A DNA stretch of 64,000 bases from Pseudonocardia thermophila (GTDB taxonomy: Bacteria > Actinomycetota > Actinomycetes > Mycobacteriales > Pseudonocardiaceae): NCBI RefSeq assembly GCF_900142365.1, contig NZ_FRAP01000006.1:62001-126000 (forward strand). The letters run 5' to 3'. Below, in pieces: positions 46,438 to 56,300 of the stretch (position 1 is its first letter; every line of letters starts with the position of its first letter). Below the pieces are notes generated by a model, which saw only the letters and a list, made by a program, of their open reading frames with translations, searched no databases and was not told the DNA's origin. Position numbers and translations under genes: made by a program.

Positions 46438-47376
46438 TCAGTGGAGCAGCACGATCCGGCCGGGGGCGTGGCGGGTCTCGCTCAGCGCGTGCGCGGCGGC
46501 AGCCTCGGTCAGCGGGAAGACCGCGGCGACCGGCACCCGCAGCCGCTGCTCGGCCGCGAGCGCGACCGCGTCGGCGAGGCCGTGGACGGCCAGTGGATCT
46601 GCCGCACCGATCCCTTCGCCCTCCGGGGCGCCGTGCGACATGTGCACCCCGTGGACAGCCGCCGCGGGATCGGCGATCGTCACGACGCGGGCCGGGCCCC
46701 CGGCGGCGGCGATCAGATCGGGCAGGGCACCGCCTGCGCAGTCGACCACCGCATCGATCCCGCCCGGGGCCAGTGCCCGGATCCGGTCGACCAGGCCGGG
46801 CCCGTAGGAAGTGGGCTCCGCGCCGAGGGTGCGGAGGAACTCGTGGTTGCCTTCGCTCGCCGTCCCGATCACGCGGGCGCCGCGCGCCTTCCCCAGCTGC
46901 ACCACGACCGTTCCGACGCTCCCGGACGCGCCCTGCACCAGCAGGGTGTGCCCGGCCGCGACGGCGAGCCGGTCGAGCACCCGGGTGGCCGTCTCGACGG
47001 ACCCGGCCGCCCCGCCGGCCTCGGCCCAGCTCCAGGAGCCCGGTTTGGGCGCCCACGCCATCAGGACCGCATGATCTGCGTTGGCGCCGCGCCGGGACGG
47101 CGCGACCATGCCGAACACCTCATCGCCGACGGCGACGCCCACGACCCCCTGCCCGACCTCGTCCACGACGCCGGCGGCGTCGAACCCCGTCCGGTACGGG
47201 AAGACGACGGGCACCACGTCGCGCATCCGTCCCGCGCGGATGCGGACTTCCCCCGTCGAGACGCCGGACGCCCGGACGGCGATCCGGATCTCGCCCGGCC
47301 CGGCGTGCGGCTCCTCGACCTCGGCGACGTGGACGACGTCGGGTCGCCCGTACTCGATGAACTGGACAGCTCTCAC
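46438..47376 (-). CDS. Zinc-free quinone-oxidoreductase-like dehydrogenase (MDR family)
   Basis: Medium-chain reductase of 312 residues. RAVQFIEYGRPDVVHVAEV opens the GroES-like domain, FPYRTGFDAAGVVDEVG follows, and the NADPH loop is LLVQGASGSVGTVVVQLGKA. Zinc-ligand cysteines are absent, so it belongs to the quinone oxidoreductase branch. It ends IVLLH. GTG 47376 is divergent from the TetR gene 40 bases away, a typical regulator-target pair for electrophile or quinone stress. Confidence 0.9.
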   Translation of the reverse strand: MRAVQFIEYGRPDVVHVAEVEEPHAGPGEIRIAVRASGVSTGEVRIRAGRMRDVVPVVFPYRTGFDAAGVVDEVGQGVVGVAVGDEVFGMVAPSRRGANADHAVLMAWAPKPGSWSWAEAGGAAGSVETATRVLDRLAVAAGHTLLVQGASGSVGTVVVQLGKARGARVIGTASEGNHEFLRTLGAEPTSYGPGLVDRIRALAPGGIDAVVDCAGGALPDLIAAAGGPARVVTIADPAAAVHGVHMSHGAPEGEGIGAADPLAVHGLADAVALAAEQRLRVPVAAVFPLTEAAAAHALSETRHAPGRIVLLH

Positions 47377-47416
47377 GTGATCGACGCTAGGTCCGCGGCG
47401 CCGCCGCAGGGTTAAT

Positions 47417-48007
47417 GTGGGAGAAGTGGCCGTCGAAGTGGGAACGAGCCGGCGGTCGGACGCCCGCGAGAACCGCGCACGCATCCTCGCCGCCGCCCGA
47501 CTGGCGGTCGCTGCGCGGGGTGCCGGCGTACCGATCCGGGAGATCGCCCGCACCGCGGGCGTCGGACTCGCGACGGTCTACCGGCACTTCCCGTCCAAGG
47601 AGGCGCTGCTCGCCGAAGCGTTCGCAGACCGGATGGCCGCCTGCTCGGAGATCGTCGCCGAGGGTCTGGCGGCGCCCGATCCGTGGCACGGTTTCCGCCG
47701 GACCGTCGAGCGACTGCTGGAGATGCACGCCCGCGACCGCGCCTTCCGCGCCTACGCGGCGCAGCTGCCCCGGACCGTCCGCAGCGCCGACCGCGACCGC
47801 GCGCTGCCGATGCTCGCCGAGCTGATCCGGCGAGCGAAGGACGCGGGCGCCCTGCGCCCCGACGTCGTCATCGACGACGTCGCCCTCGCGATCATGGCCG
47901 CCGACGGGATCCGCGCCGCGACGCCGGACGCGCGGGTGGCGGCGGCCCGCCGCCTGGCCGCGCTGATGTTCGAGTCCTTCCGCGCACCGGTCCCGGGCTC
48001 CCCGTAG
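47417..48007 (+). CDS. TetR-family regulator divergent from the quinone oxidoreductase
   Basis: A 196-residue repressor. The N-terminal helix-turn-helix is RENRARILAAARLAVAARG followed by IREIARTAGVGLATVYRHFP. The C-terminal region is the helical ligand pocket (SBP-type, AIMAADGIRA). GTG 47417. It very likely controls the divergent oxidoreductase gene from the 40-base shared promoter. Confidence 0.88.
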   Translation: MGEVAVEVGTSRRSDARENRARILAAARLAVAARGAGVPIREIARTAGVGLATVYRHFPSKEALLAEAFADRMAACSEIVAEGLAAPDPWHGFRRTVERLLEMHARDRAFRAYAAQLPRTVRSADRDRALPMLAELIRRAKDAGALRPDVVIDDVALAIMAADGIRAATPDARVAAARRLAALMFESFRAPVPGSP

Positions 48008-48025
48008 GCCCGAGCATCCGCGGTG

Positions 48026-48856
48026 TCAGGCCGTCCGCTGCGGGTCGGGGGCCGTGTCAGCACCGATCTCGGCGAGGAACTCGTCGAGCAACCGGTTGAG
48101 CTCCGCGGGGCGCTCCAGCCAGACCAGGTGCCCGGCGTCGCGGACGGTCCGTAACCGGGCGTCCGGGATGGCCTCGGCGACCGCGCGGTTGTACCAGGGC
48201 AGGGTGATGAGGTCTTGGTCCCCGTGGACCACGATGGTGGGACAGGAGATCGACCCGAGGCGATCCCTGGTCTCGTGCGAGAGATCGGCCCGGAAGTGCG
48301 CCGCGGTTCCGGCGACGTTGCGGGACGTGTGCTCCGCCAGCAGGCCCTCCACCTCGCTCTGCAGATCCGGTTCGTGATCGACGACGGCAGGCGCCGACAT
48401 CCAGAACGCGAACTTGGCGAACACATCGAGCGGCCCGTGCTCCAGCGCATAGAGCCGGGACTCGAAGTGCCGACGGATGTGGTGCTCGCGAGCGGTCGAC
48501 GACCAGGTCGCCACGAGACCGAGCGCACGCACGAGGTCCGGACGGGCGAGCGCGAGCTCCTGCGCCACCGCGGACCCGAGCGACAGCCCGACGACGACCG
48601 CAGGCGCGACCCCGACAGCGTCCATCCACGCGGCCACGTCCCCGGCCAGTGCCGCGACGGTGAGCTTCTCGAGCGGCCCGTCGCTGCCGGCACCCCGCAG
48701 ATCGACGCTCAGGCACCGATAACGACGACTGAAGTGGGTGGTTTGCGGCGACCAACTGCTGCCGTGCAGACCGGTTCCGGGAATCCACACGATCGCGGGG
48801 CCGCTCCCCGTCTCTTCGTGGTGGACACTGATCGAGCCGCAGACTGTGATGGGCAA
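48026..48856 (-). CDS. Alpha/beta hydrolase
   Basis: A 276-residue hydrolase with a complete triad: Ser in VVGLSLGSAVAQEL, Asp in VHGDQDLITLP and His in AGHLVWLERP. The oxyanion region is WIPGTGLHGSSW. It is closest in style to enol-lactonase, formylmaleamate-deformylase or carboxylesterase-like enzymes. TTG 48856 is chosen because GGAGGAGGGGAC lies directly upstream; the frame is open to 49081. It is divergent from the large regulator (99 bases), so it may belong to the same catabolic regulon. Confidence 0.85.
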   Translation of the reverse strand: MPITVCGSISVHHEETGSGPAIVWIPGTGLHGSSWSPQTTHFSRRYRCLSVDLRGAGSDGPLEKLTVAALAGDVAAWMDAVGVAPAVVVGLSLGSAVAQELALARPDLVRALGLVATWSSTAREHHIRRHFESRLYALEHGPLDVFAKFAFWMSAPAVVDHEPDLQSEVEGLLAEHTSRNVAGTAAHFRADLSHETRDRLGSISCPTIVVHGDQDLITLPWYNRAVAEAIPDARLRTVRDAGHLVWLERPAELNRLLDEFLAEIGADTAPDPQRTA

Positions 48857-48955
48857 GTCCCCTCCTCCGCTGGTCGGGGGACGGAGCGTAGCCACAACGT
48901 CGGGCGCCGGAGCCCGATTGCGTGAACCCGGCCGAAACCGCCCGGAGGTGAATTC

Positions 48956-51900
48956 GTGACGGGACGCCCGGACAACCCGAACTGGATCATCCGGCGCAAG
49001 ATCACTCCCCCACCTCTCGGTCCGACGGTCGCCCGCCGTCCGCGGGTCGAGGAGCTGCTGACACGGCTGATCGAGCAGCATCGCCTAGTGGTCGTCTACG
49101 CCTCCGCGGGTGCCGGTAAGACCACGGCGGTCCGGCAGGCCGCCGAGCGCCTCGATCGCCCGTTGGCCTGGCTCGACCTGGACACCACCGACGTCGCCAC
49201 CGGCCGGCTGCTGGTCTACCTCGAAGCGGCGCTGGCGCGCGTGATCCCGGGCATCCGCGGCGTCGCCGGCGAAGCACTCGCGGCGAACCTGGCGCACTCG
49301 GAGGTCGCTGGCCTGCTCGCCGAGGCGGTCGAGGACAGCGACCCCCTCATCGTGCTGGACGATGCTGAGCGACTGGCGGATTCCCCGGCCGCGCTCAACG
49401 TGATCTCCGCATTCGTCAACTACCTGCCGGCATCCGCCCGGATCGTGCTGCTGAGCCGGGTCGAGCTGGCCGTCACCACCACGTCGTGGGGACCGTGGGT
49501 GGCCGCGGTCGGCGAGGAGGACCTCGCGCTCACCGTCGAGGAAGCCGCGGAGGCGCTGAGGCTGTCCGGGCGCACGGACATCGATCCGGTGGAGGCCTTG
49601 ATCGAGACCGGGGGCTGGTTGACCGGAGTGCTGTTCGAGGCGTGGCGCTCGACGGACCACGTCATCGGCCTGGGCGGCGAGGCCGATCCCCTGCACGGCT
49701 ACCTGGCGACCCAGATCCTCGACCAGCTCTGCCCGGCCGACCAGGATTTCCTCATCACGACGGCGGTGCTCCAGGAAATCACACCCCGCGCGGCCGAGGC
49801 CCTCGGGTTGACCGGGGCGTCGGCACGACTGCACGCGCTGCGCGGCCGCCGGCTCCCCGTGAGCTGGGACGGCGATCGGATGCGCTGCCATCCCCGGTTC
49901 CGCGAGTTCCTCCTCCGCCGGCTCGAGCGGCGCGGCGCTGACGAGCAGCGCAGGCTGCGCCGGGCCTACGCGAAGTTGCTGCTCGAGTCGGGGCACGACG
50001 AGGAGGCGCTCGAGGAGCTCCTCACCGCAGGTGCGCTCGAGGACGCCCTGGCCATCGTGCAGCCGGTGCTGGAACGGGCCATCGAGCGAACCGACTTCGC
50101 GACGGCGGAGCGCTGGTTGGAACAACTGCAACCGGTCCGCCGCGACCACGACGTCGCGCTCGCCGGCGCTGAGCTAATGCTCGCCGTGGTCCGGGAGGAC
50201 TTCGCCGCGGGCGTGCGGCTGGCCGACGAACTCGCCGCCGCAGGCCTGCGCACCGAGTTGGCCAGGACGTCGGGCCGGGCGGCTGGCCTGATGGCGTGGT
50301 GCTACCTGCACGCCGGCCGGCCCGACAGCATGCGGGAGGTCATCCAGGCGGGGGCGCCGGGCCCCGACATCGACGCCGCCCGGTACGCCATGCGGATGGT
50401 GGACGTCGAGGCCCCGCCCGGCGACTCGGCCCCCGGCCTCGGCGCCCTCAGCGGCGGCCCGCTGGACGCCCTGGTCATGCGGGCCCACTTCGATCTCGGA
50501 CGACTGCGGGAGATGGACAAGCGTCCGGCGTCTCCGTGGGCACAGCGGGCGGCCGATTCGTGGATGGTGTCGGGCCTGCTGGCCACCGGCCGCACCGCCG
50601 AGGCGTTCGAGCTCTACCACCGCCTCGTCGACTCCGCGAGCGACCACAGTGTGTGGCTGCAGGCGCTGGTCGGGCCGCGGCTGATGGCGGAGATCGGCGA
50701 GGAGGAAGCGGCCTGGCGGCTCCTGCGCGAAGGCCGTGAGCGCATCGCCGGCACCGGGTCCGCGCTGTTCGACGCCTACAGCCGGTTGATCGAGGCGGAG
50801 CTCGCCCTGCGCCTCGACGACGATCCCGCCGCAGCGACCAGAGCCTTGCGCCCGCTCCTGTCTCACCCCATCGGGCGCTGCTACTCGCTCGTTTCCGAAC
50901 ACTTGGCCACCGTGCAGGGTCGCATCGCCCTCGCCCAGGACGACGTGGCCACCGCGGTCACCCACCTGCGGTCGGCCGTGTCGGGCATGCAGCGGGGCGG
51001 GCGACTCCTGCACCTGCCCGCCGCGGCCGTCTACCTCTCCGAGGCCGCCTGGCGGGCCGGCGATGAGGACACCGCGGACGCTGCAGCGGACGCCGCGCTG
51101 GAGGCGGCCAGGGGCCAGGGATCGCGGCACATCCTGCTCAACGCCCTCGCTGAGTTCCCGGACGTGCTCGCGCGGCGGCTCGACCTCGAGCTCACGGCCG
51201 ATTCGGAGTGGCACGAGCTGGGCCGTGCCCTCACCGCGCGGGTCAGCGGCCTCCGGGAGGTCATCGGGGCCGCAGTGCACGTCGCGGAGTTCGGCCGCAC
51301 CGCCGTCATCCTCAACGGTCAGGAGGTCAAACCACGGCTCGCCAAGAGCGTCGAGCTGCTCGCGTTCCTGGCCAACCGTGGTGAACGGGAACAGGTCACC
51401 CGCCCGCAGCTGCTCGACGCCCTGTTCGAGGGCAGGCGCGACGAGTCCACGTCGTCCTACCTCCGCCAGGCGATCCTGCACCTGCGCAAGGCCGTCCCGG
51501 ATGTGCTGGAGACCGACGGCAGCCCCGGTGTCGTGCGGCTCGCATCCCGGGTACGCGTGACGACCGAGTCGAAACGGGTGGTCGCCCTCCTCGCACAAGC
51601 CCAGGTCCGCACCGGGGCCGAACGGCTCGACCTGCTGCTCGAGGCACTCGCGATCGCCGGGAGAGGCGAGTACCTGCCCGGCATCCGGTCACGGTGGGCG
51701 CTCGAGCGACGGGCTCAGCTAGCGGAGATCCTCAAGGACGTCCAGTTCCAAGCGGCCGAGGCCGCCTACGCGACTGGATCGTTCCAGAAGGCCGAGGAAC
51801 TACTGGCCCCCGTTCTGCGGGCAGATCCCACACGGGAGGCGGCCTGGCGGTTGCAGATGCGGCTCGCGCACGCGGTGGGTGACTCCGACCGCGTCCTGTC

Positions 51901-51991
51901 CGCGTACCGATCGTGTGAAGGGGCGCTCCGCGAGCTGGGAACGACCCCGTCCGCGACCACGTGCGCCCTGGTGCGCGATCTCCGCCGCTGA
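48956..51991 (+). CDS. STAND-ATPase regulator with SARP-type C-terminus
   Basis: Transcription activator of 1011 residues. The N-terminal STAND/NB-ARC-like ATPase shows Walker A YASAGAGKTT (48-57), Walker B PLIVLDDAERLAD and a winged-helix-like region. Residues about 330-760 are TPR-like helices, as in MalT. The C-terminus holds an OmpR-type winged helix (about 775-865, with KPRLAKSVELLAFLAN and TRPQLLDALFEG) and then a bacterial transcriptional activator domain (about 870-1010). This is not a LuxR-ended MalT, and its SARP half is at the C-terminus instead of the usual N-terminus. GTG 48956 has GGAGG. It probably senses an inducer and switches on the operon at 52183. Confidence 0.85.
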   Translation: MTGRPDNPNWIIRRKITPPPLGPTVARRPRVEELLTRLIEQHRLVVVYASAGAGKTTAVRQAAERLDRPLAWLDLDTTDVATGRLLVYLEAALARVIPGIRGVAGEALAANLAHSEVAGLLAEAVEDSDPLIVLDDAERLADSPAALNVISAFVNYLPASARIVLLSRVELAVTTTSWGPWVAAVGEEDLALTVEEAAEALRLSGRTDIDPVEALIETGGWLTGVLFEAWRSTDHVIGLGGEADPLHGYLATQILDQLCPADQDFLITTAVLQEITPRAAEALGLTGASARLHALRGRRLPVSWDGDRMRCHPRFREFLLRRLERRGADEQRRLRRAYAKLLLESGHDEEALEELLTAGALEDALAIVQPVLERAIERTDFATAERWLEQLQPVRRDHDVALAGAELMLAVVREDFAAGVRLADELAAAGLRTELARTSGRAAGLMAWCYLHAGRPDSMREVIQAGAPGPDIDAARYAMRMVDVEAPPGDSAPGLGALSGGPLDALVMRAHFDLGRLREMDKRPASPWAQRAADSWMVSGLLATGRTAEAFELYHRLVDSASDHSVWLQALVGPRLMAEIGEEEAAWRLLREGRERIAGTGSALFDAYSRLIEAELALRLDDDPAAATRALRPLLSHPIGRCYSLVSEHLATVQGRIALAQDDVATAVTHLRSAVSGMQRGGRLLHLPAAAVYLSEAAWRAGDEDTADAAADAALEAARGQGSRHILLNALAEFPDVLARRLDLELTADSEWHELGRALTARVSGLREVIGAAVHVAEFGRTAVILNGQEVKPRLAKSVELLAFLANRGEREQVTRPQLLDALFEGRRDESTSSYLRQAILHLRKAVPDVLETDGSPGVVRLASRVRVTTESKRVVALLAQAQVRTGAERLDLLLEALAIAGRGEYLPGIRSRWALERRAQLAEILKDVQFQAAEAAYATGSFQKAEELLAPVLRADPTREAAWRLQMRLAHAVGDSDRVLSAYRSCEGALRELGTTPSATTCALVRDLRR

Positions 51992-52135
51992 TCAAGGCCG
52001 TTCGCCGGGGTCACGGCCGGCGGGCAGGCGGTGCGCGGGTACTTCGGAACACCCGGGGGTCAAGTCGTTTCGCCCTTGTTCACGCCGCCACTTCCCCGTT
52101 CCTGGACCGGCGCGCCACGGTTCCGCAACACAACC

Positions 52136-52158
52136 GCGGCCGCTGATCGATCGGCCGC
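52136..52158. promoter_or_regulatory. Inverted repeat before the amidohydrolase gene
   Basis: GCGGCCG-CTGATCGAT-CGGCCGC, 25 bases upstream of the ATG at 52183, in the 191-base gap after the regulator gene. It may be an operator or a hairpin in the mRNA leader. The rest of the gap shows nothing recognisable. Confidence 0.3.
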
Positions 52159-52182
52159 CCGGACGAACGAGGAGCACGGCGC

Positions 52183-53622
52183 ATGGCGTCCACCTGGCTG
52201 CTGATCGCGCACGGCACCGTCGTCGACGGCGCCGGCAATCCGCCCGTCCCGAACGCGTCGGTGCTGGTCCACGACGGGATCATCCACGCGGTGGGGGCGG
52301 ACGTGTCCCGCGATCAGGTCCCGCGTGGGGAGACCGTGCACGAGATCGACGCGACTGGCCGCACCGTCATGCCCGGCCTGATCGACGCACACTGCCACAT
52401 GACCTACGGCGAATCGCGGTCCGAGGAGGAGATCGATCTCTACACCAGCGTCGAGACGCGCACCCTGAAGGCGGCGTTCCACGCCCAGAAGGTGCTGCGA
52501 GCCGGCGTCACCGGGATCTCGCAGCCGGGCGGCAGCTACTACATCGGCGTCGCGCTGCGCGACGCGATCCGCGACGGGATCGTGCAGGGCCCGCGCATGA
52601 CGTCGGCAGGTCGCTACCTGTCCACCAGCAACTCGCTCACCGACTGGTACCCGGACTCCGTCGGGGTGCCGGAGGGCTCCATCGGAATCGTCCACAACAG
52701 GCTCGACGACATGATCGACGAGGTCCGCCACCAGGTGAAGAACGGCGTCGACCTGATCAAGCTCGCGGACAGCCCCTACGGCGACTACCAGGCGTTCACC
52801 ACCGACGAGATGAGGGTGCTCGCCGACCTCACCCACCAGCTCGGCAAGAAGATCACGATCCACGCCCGCGGCTCCGCCGAGGTCGATGCCGCCGTCACCG
52901 CCGGCATGGACTGGATCATGCACGGCAACGTCATGAGCGACGAGACGATCGAGCACCTCGCCGGATCCGGGACGCCGCTCATCCCGACCCTTCTCCTGCT
53001 GGCCAACGCCGCGGACTGGGGACACCTCGTCGGCGCCCCCGTCGAGCTGCGCGACGGGATGAAGCGGATGCTCGACAAGACCGCCGACTCGCTGCACCGA
53101 GCGCACGCTGCGGGCGTCCGCATGGCCCTGGGCACCGACTCCGGCTTCTCCCTGACCCCCTACGGCGTCTGGCACGCCCGAGAACTCGAGCTCCTGATGC
53201 GCTACGCCGGGATGACGGCGCTCGAGGCCATCCAGGCCGGCACCAGCAACGGCGCGATGATGCTCGGTCTCGACGGGAAGATCGGGACGATCGCGCCCGG
53301 CATGATCGCCGACCTCATCGTCGTGAACGGCGACCCGATCGCCGACATCACCGTCCTGCAGCGCCGCGAGGCGATCGAGACCGTCGTGCAGGACGGCCGG
53401 GTCGTCGAGTTCGACGAGGAGGCTCTGTCCCGCAGCTGGCCGCATGAGCGCGGGATCGGCTACTCGGTCACCGATCTCACCTACGACGTCGTGCACGGAC
53501 TGGGCAACGGGGCGGATCCCCGCGACCTCACCCCGCCCGAGGAGTTCCGGTTCGACGACGAACACGCCGCCGACCTGGTGTCGGACATGGCCCGCCGGGA
53601 GCGTGCAGCCGAGACCTCCTGA
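52183..53622 (+). CDS. Amidohydrolase-superfamily enzyme
   Basis: Metal-dependent hydrolase of 479 residues. PGLIDAHCHMTYG supplies HxH (His70, His72); LIKLADSP carries the lysine (about 192) that is carboxylated in two-metal members; TIHARG and WIMHGN supply two histidines; LGTDSGF supplies the late aspartate. This set fits imidazolonepropionase/aryldialkylphosphatase-like members that open cyclic amides or esters. It heads the catabolic operon (GAGGAG upstream of ATG 52183), followed by the permease. The substrate is likely a lactam or amide intermediate; that is inference. Confidence 0.88.
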   Translation: MASTWLLIAHGTVVDGAGNPPVPNASVLVHDGIIHAVGADVSRDQVPRGETVHEIDATGRTVMPGLIDAHCHMTYGESRSEEEIDLYTSVETRTLKAAFHAQKVLRAGVTGISQPGGSYYIGVALRDAIRDGIVQGPRMTSAGRYLSTSNSLTDWYPDSVGVPEGSIGIVHNRLDDMIDEVRHQVKNGVDLIKLADSPYGDYQAFTTDEMRVLADLTHQLGKKITIHARGSAEVDAAVTAGMDWIMHGNVMSDETIEHLAGSGTPLIPTLLLLANAADWGHLVGAPVELRDGMKRMLDKTADSLHRAHAAGVRMALGTDSGFSLTPYGVWHARELELLMRYAGMTALEAIQAGTSNGAMMLGLDGKIGTIAPGMIADLIVVNGDPIADITVLQRREAIETVVQDGRVVEFDEEALSRSWPHERGIGYSVTDLTYDVVHGLGNGADPRDLTPPEEFRFDDEHAADLVSDMARRERAAETS

Positions 53623-53692
53623 CCGGCCGACGCTGCGGCCACCCCTCCACGCGAGATCCCCACCCCCACCCACCCACCAGAGAGGGATGCCC

Positions 53693-55111
53693 GTGTCCAC
53701 GAGAGACGAACTGAGTGACGTCGGGTCGGACGCACTGTCCGAGGACGGTCTCGACGAGATCGAGCTCGTCGACGAGAAGCCCCTTTCCTGGTTCGACGTC
53801 TCCGCCATCGGCACCGGCGAGATGCTGTTCACCGCCGGATGGGCGTGGATCGTGTTCATCGCCTCGTCGTTCGGGATCTTCTGGTCGATCCTGGGATTCA
53901 TCGGGGGCGTGATCGTCATCCACACAGCCTGGTGGCTGTACCGGGAGATGATCACCGCCGTCCCCGAGCCCGGCTCCCTGCAGTCCTACGCCAGGGAAGC
54001 CGGCGTGTTCCCGCTCGGCACCAGTTACTTCGTCCTGTACGCCCCGGTCTACGGAGCGTTCATGTGGCTGGAGCTGTTGATCGCCGAACAGCTCTTCGCG
54101 CTGCTCTTCCCGGACGTACCCGAGGCCGTCTGGCCGTACGTCGTGCTGGTCCCGGTCCTGGTGCTGAACCTGATGGGGCACCAGATCACCGGCAAGGTCC
54201 AGTCGGTGCTCGTGCTCATCACGCTCGTGGCCGACGTCGTGCTCGCGATCTGCGTGATCGCGCTGATCGCCAACGCTGATGCGTGGGCGCTGAACTGGCC
54301 GTCGCCGACCCCGATCACTTTCCTCGGCTTCTTCACGATCGTCGGGCTCTGGCTGGGGATCATGGCCGGGATCATGGAGGTCCAGCAGGTCCTCGTGGAC
54401 GAGTGGAGGGACTTCCGCAAGTCGCGCGACATCGGGCTGCTGTCCGCAGCGTGGCAGCTCTGGATCCGCCAGATCCCGCTCGCGCTCGGTGTGCTGGGCA
54501 GCTTCCCCATCGCCACGCTGCTGGTCATGCCGGTCCCGACGATCGGCGTCGTCGAGGAGAAGTTCGGGCACAACCCGCTGTTCTTCCTCGCGCTGTTCGC
54601 GATGCTGATCGCGACCTACACGACCCTCTCCGTCTACTTCATGGGCATGGGCAAGATCCTCGCCCTGTACAGCCAGCAGGGCGCTCTGCCGCGGATCATC
54701 GGCCGCTACTCGCGCCGCTCGGTTCCCTGGGTCGCGATCCTGATCCTCGCCGTCTTCGCGCTGATCGGCGCCTACATCGGCGACTTCACCTTCGTGTCGC
54801 ACGTGCTTTCGACGTGGTCGACCACGCTGTACTTCTTCGTCGCCCTGTTCTACCTGCTCATGAAGCGGCGCAAGGACCTCGACCGGCCGCTGGTCGCCAA
54901 GCTCGGCACCCCGCTCGCGGTGTTCCTGCTGGTGGTCACAGCCCTCATCGGTATCGCCATCGCGGCGGCCGACTGGTCCGCGGTCGCGACCTGGGCGGCG
55001 CTGGTGGTGGTCGTCGTCCTCTACGACATGTTCGTGGTTCCGCGCACCAAGCGCGGCGCCCTCTACCGTCAGCAGCTGCTGCGCCAGCGGACATCGGCCG
55101 CCCGGCTCTAG
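53693..55111 (+). CDS. APC-superfamily amino-acid/amine permease
   Basis: Inner-membrane transporter of 472 residues with about 12 helices (for example FGIFWSILGFIGGVIVIHTA and VPWVAILILAVFALIGAYIG). An acidic N-terminus (residues 1-40) precedes the first helix, WFDVSAIGTGEMLFTAGWAW. It fits the amino acid-polyamine-organocation family and probably imports the pathway substrate. GTG 53693 is preferred because AGAGAGGG lies six bases upstream; ATG 53687 overlaps that site. It is 70 bases after the amidohydrolase. Confidence 0.87.
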   Translation: MSTRDELSDVGSDALSEDGLDEIELVDEKPLSWFDVSAIGTGEMLFTAGWAWIVFIASSFGIFWSILGFIGGVIVIHTAWWLYREMITAVPEPGSLQSYAREAGVFPLGTSYFVLYAPVYGAFMWLELLIAEQLFALLFPDVPEAVWPYVVLVPVLVLNLMGHQITGKVQSVLVLITLVADVVLAICVIALIANADAWALNWPSPTPITFLGFFTIVGLWLGIMAGIMEVQQVLVDEWRDFRKSRDIGLLSAAWQLWIRQIPLALGVLGSFPIATLLVMPVPTIGVVEEKFGHNPLFFLALFAMLIATYTTLSVYFMGMGKILALYSQQGALPRIIGRYSRRSVPWVAILILAVFALIGAYIGDFTFVSHVLSTWSTTLYFFVALFYLLMKRRKDLDRPLVAKLGTPLAVFLLVVTALIGIAIAAADWSAVATWAALVVVVVLYDMFVVPRTKRGALYRQQLLRQRTSAARL

Positions 55112-55160
55112 GCCCGGTGCGACCTCTCTCGACAATCCCGGTACCACGGAAGGACCCTGC

Positions 55161-56291
55161 ATGACCACGACCAGGCACGCGGAGATCGCGGGTGCTGGCC
55201 TCGGCGGACTTGCATTGGCGATCGCGCTCGCCCAGAAGGGGTGGACGGTCCGCGTCCACGAACGATCGGACGAGCTGCGGATGTTCGGCGCCGGCATCTG
55301 GTTGTGGGAGAACGGGTTGCGTGCGCTCGCCGCGCTCGGCGTCGAGGAGGCCGCTACGGCCCGGGCGCGGCGGATCACGACCATGGTCGCCCGGGACCAG
55401 GACGGCCGGGCCCTGCTTCGCCGCAACTTCGGCACCGAGGACCGGCTGGTCCTCCCTCCCCGGGCGGACCTCTACGACGCACTGATCGCCCGCGTCGAGG
55501 AGCTCGGGGTCGACGTGGAGGTGGGATCGACCGCCGTCGGCATCACCCCGCACGGTGAGCTGGAGATCGAGGGCGGCAAGACGTTCAAGGCCGATCTCGT
55601 CGTCGCGGCCGACGGCGTGTTCTCCCGGCTCCGGGAGGCGCTGCTGCTGACCAAGCGCATCGACTACCTGGAGGAGGGGTACACCCGCCTGCTCATCCCG
55701 TGCCGCCCCGAGGACCCGGCCACCGAGGTGACCGAGTACTGGAGCGGATCGCGCAGGCTGCTGTACGACCCGTGCACCGACGAGGTCAACTACATCTGCC
55801 TGTGCTGCCCGGTCGACGACGAGCCCGGCCGGCGCGTGCCCGTCGACAAGGAATCCTGGCTGGCATCCTTCCCCACGCTCGGCGGGATCATCGAGCGGAT
55901 CGACGACACGGGCCGGTGGGACCGCGCCATGCGGGTCACCCCGCGGGCGTGGTCGCGCGGCGTCGCCGCCATCGTCGGCGACGCCGCGCACGGCCAGCCG
56001 CCGAACCTCGGGCAAGGCGCGAACCTGACGTTCCAGAACTGCTTGGCCATGGCCGAGTACCTGGAGCGCGACGCGGACATCCCGACGGCGTTGACGAAGT
56101 GGGAGCGCAACGAGCGCCCCCTGACGGACCACATCCAGCGCTGGACCGATCTCTACGGCCGGGTGGCGAGCGCGTGGCCGGACCGGTTCGCCCACCGCCG
56201 CAGCCAGTTCCTGGAAGTGGTGACCCGGATCCCCTGGGTCGACCGGCAGTTGAACAAGGCGGCCCGGCACCGGCCGGTCGGCACCCGGTGA
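55161..56291 (+). CDS. FAD-dependent aromatic-ring monooxygenase
   Basis: Class A flavoprotein monooxygenase of 376 residues. The dinucleotide motif is EIAGAGLGGLALAIALAQKG (GxGxxG, 10-15), LVVAADGVFSRLRE is the DG motif, and IVGDAAHGQPPNLGQGANL is the GD motif binding FAD ribityl. It resembles salicylate or 6-hydroxynicotinate 3-monooxygenases, which hydroxylate a phenolic or hydroxypyridine ring. That fits a product of the downstream molybdenum hydroxylase. Nine bases separate it from the SCP2-like gene. Confidence 0.9.
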   Translation: MTTTRHAEIAGAGLGGLALAIALAQKGWTVRVHERSDELRMFGAGIWLWENGLRALAALGVEEAATARARRITTMVARDQDGRALLRRNFGTEDRLVLPPRADLYDALIARVEELGVDVEVGSTAVGITPHGELEIEGGKTFKADLVVAADGVFSRLREALLLTKRIDYLEEGYTRLLIPCRPEDPATEVTEYWSGSRRLLYDPCTDEVNYICLCCPVDDEPGRRVPVDKESWLASFPTLGGIIERIDDTGRWDRAMRVTPRAWSRGVAAIVGDAAHGQPPNLGQGANLTFQNCLAMAEYLERDADIPTALTKWERNERPLTDHIQRWTDLYGRVASAWPDRFAHRRSQFLEVVTRIPWVDRQLNKAARHRPVGTR

Positions 56292-56300
56292 GGAGCGACG

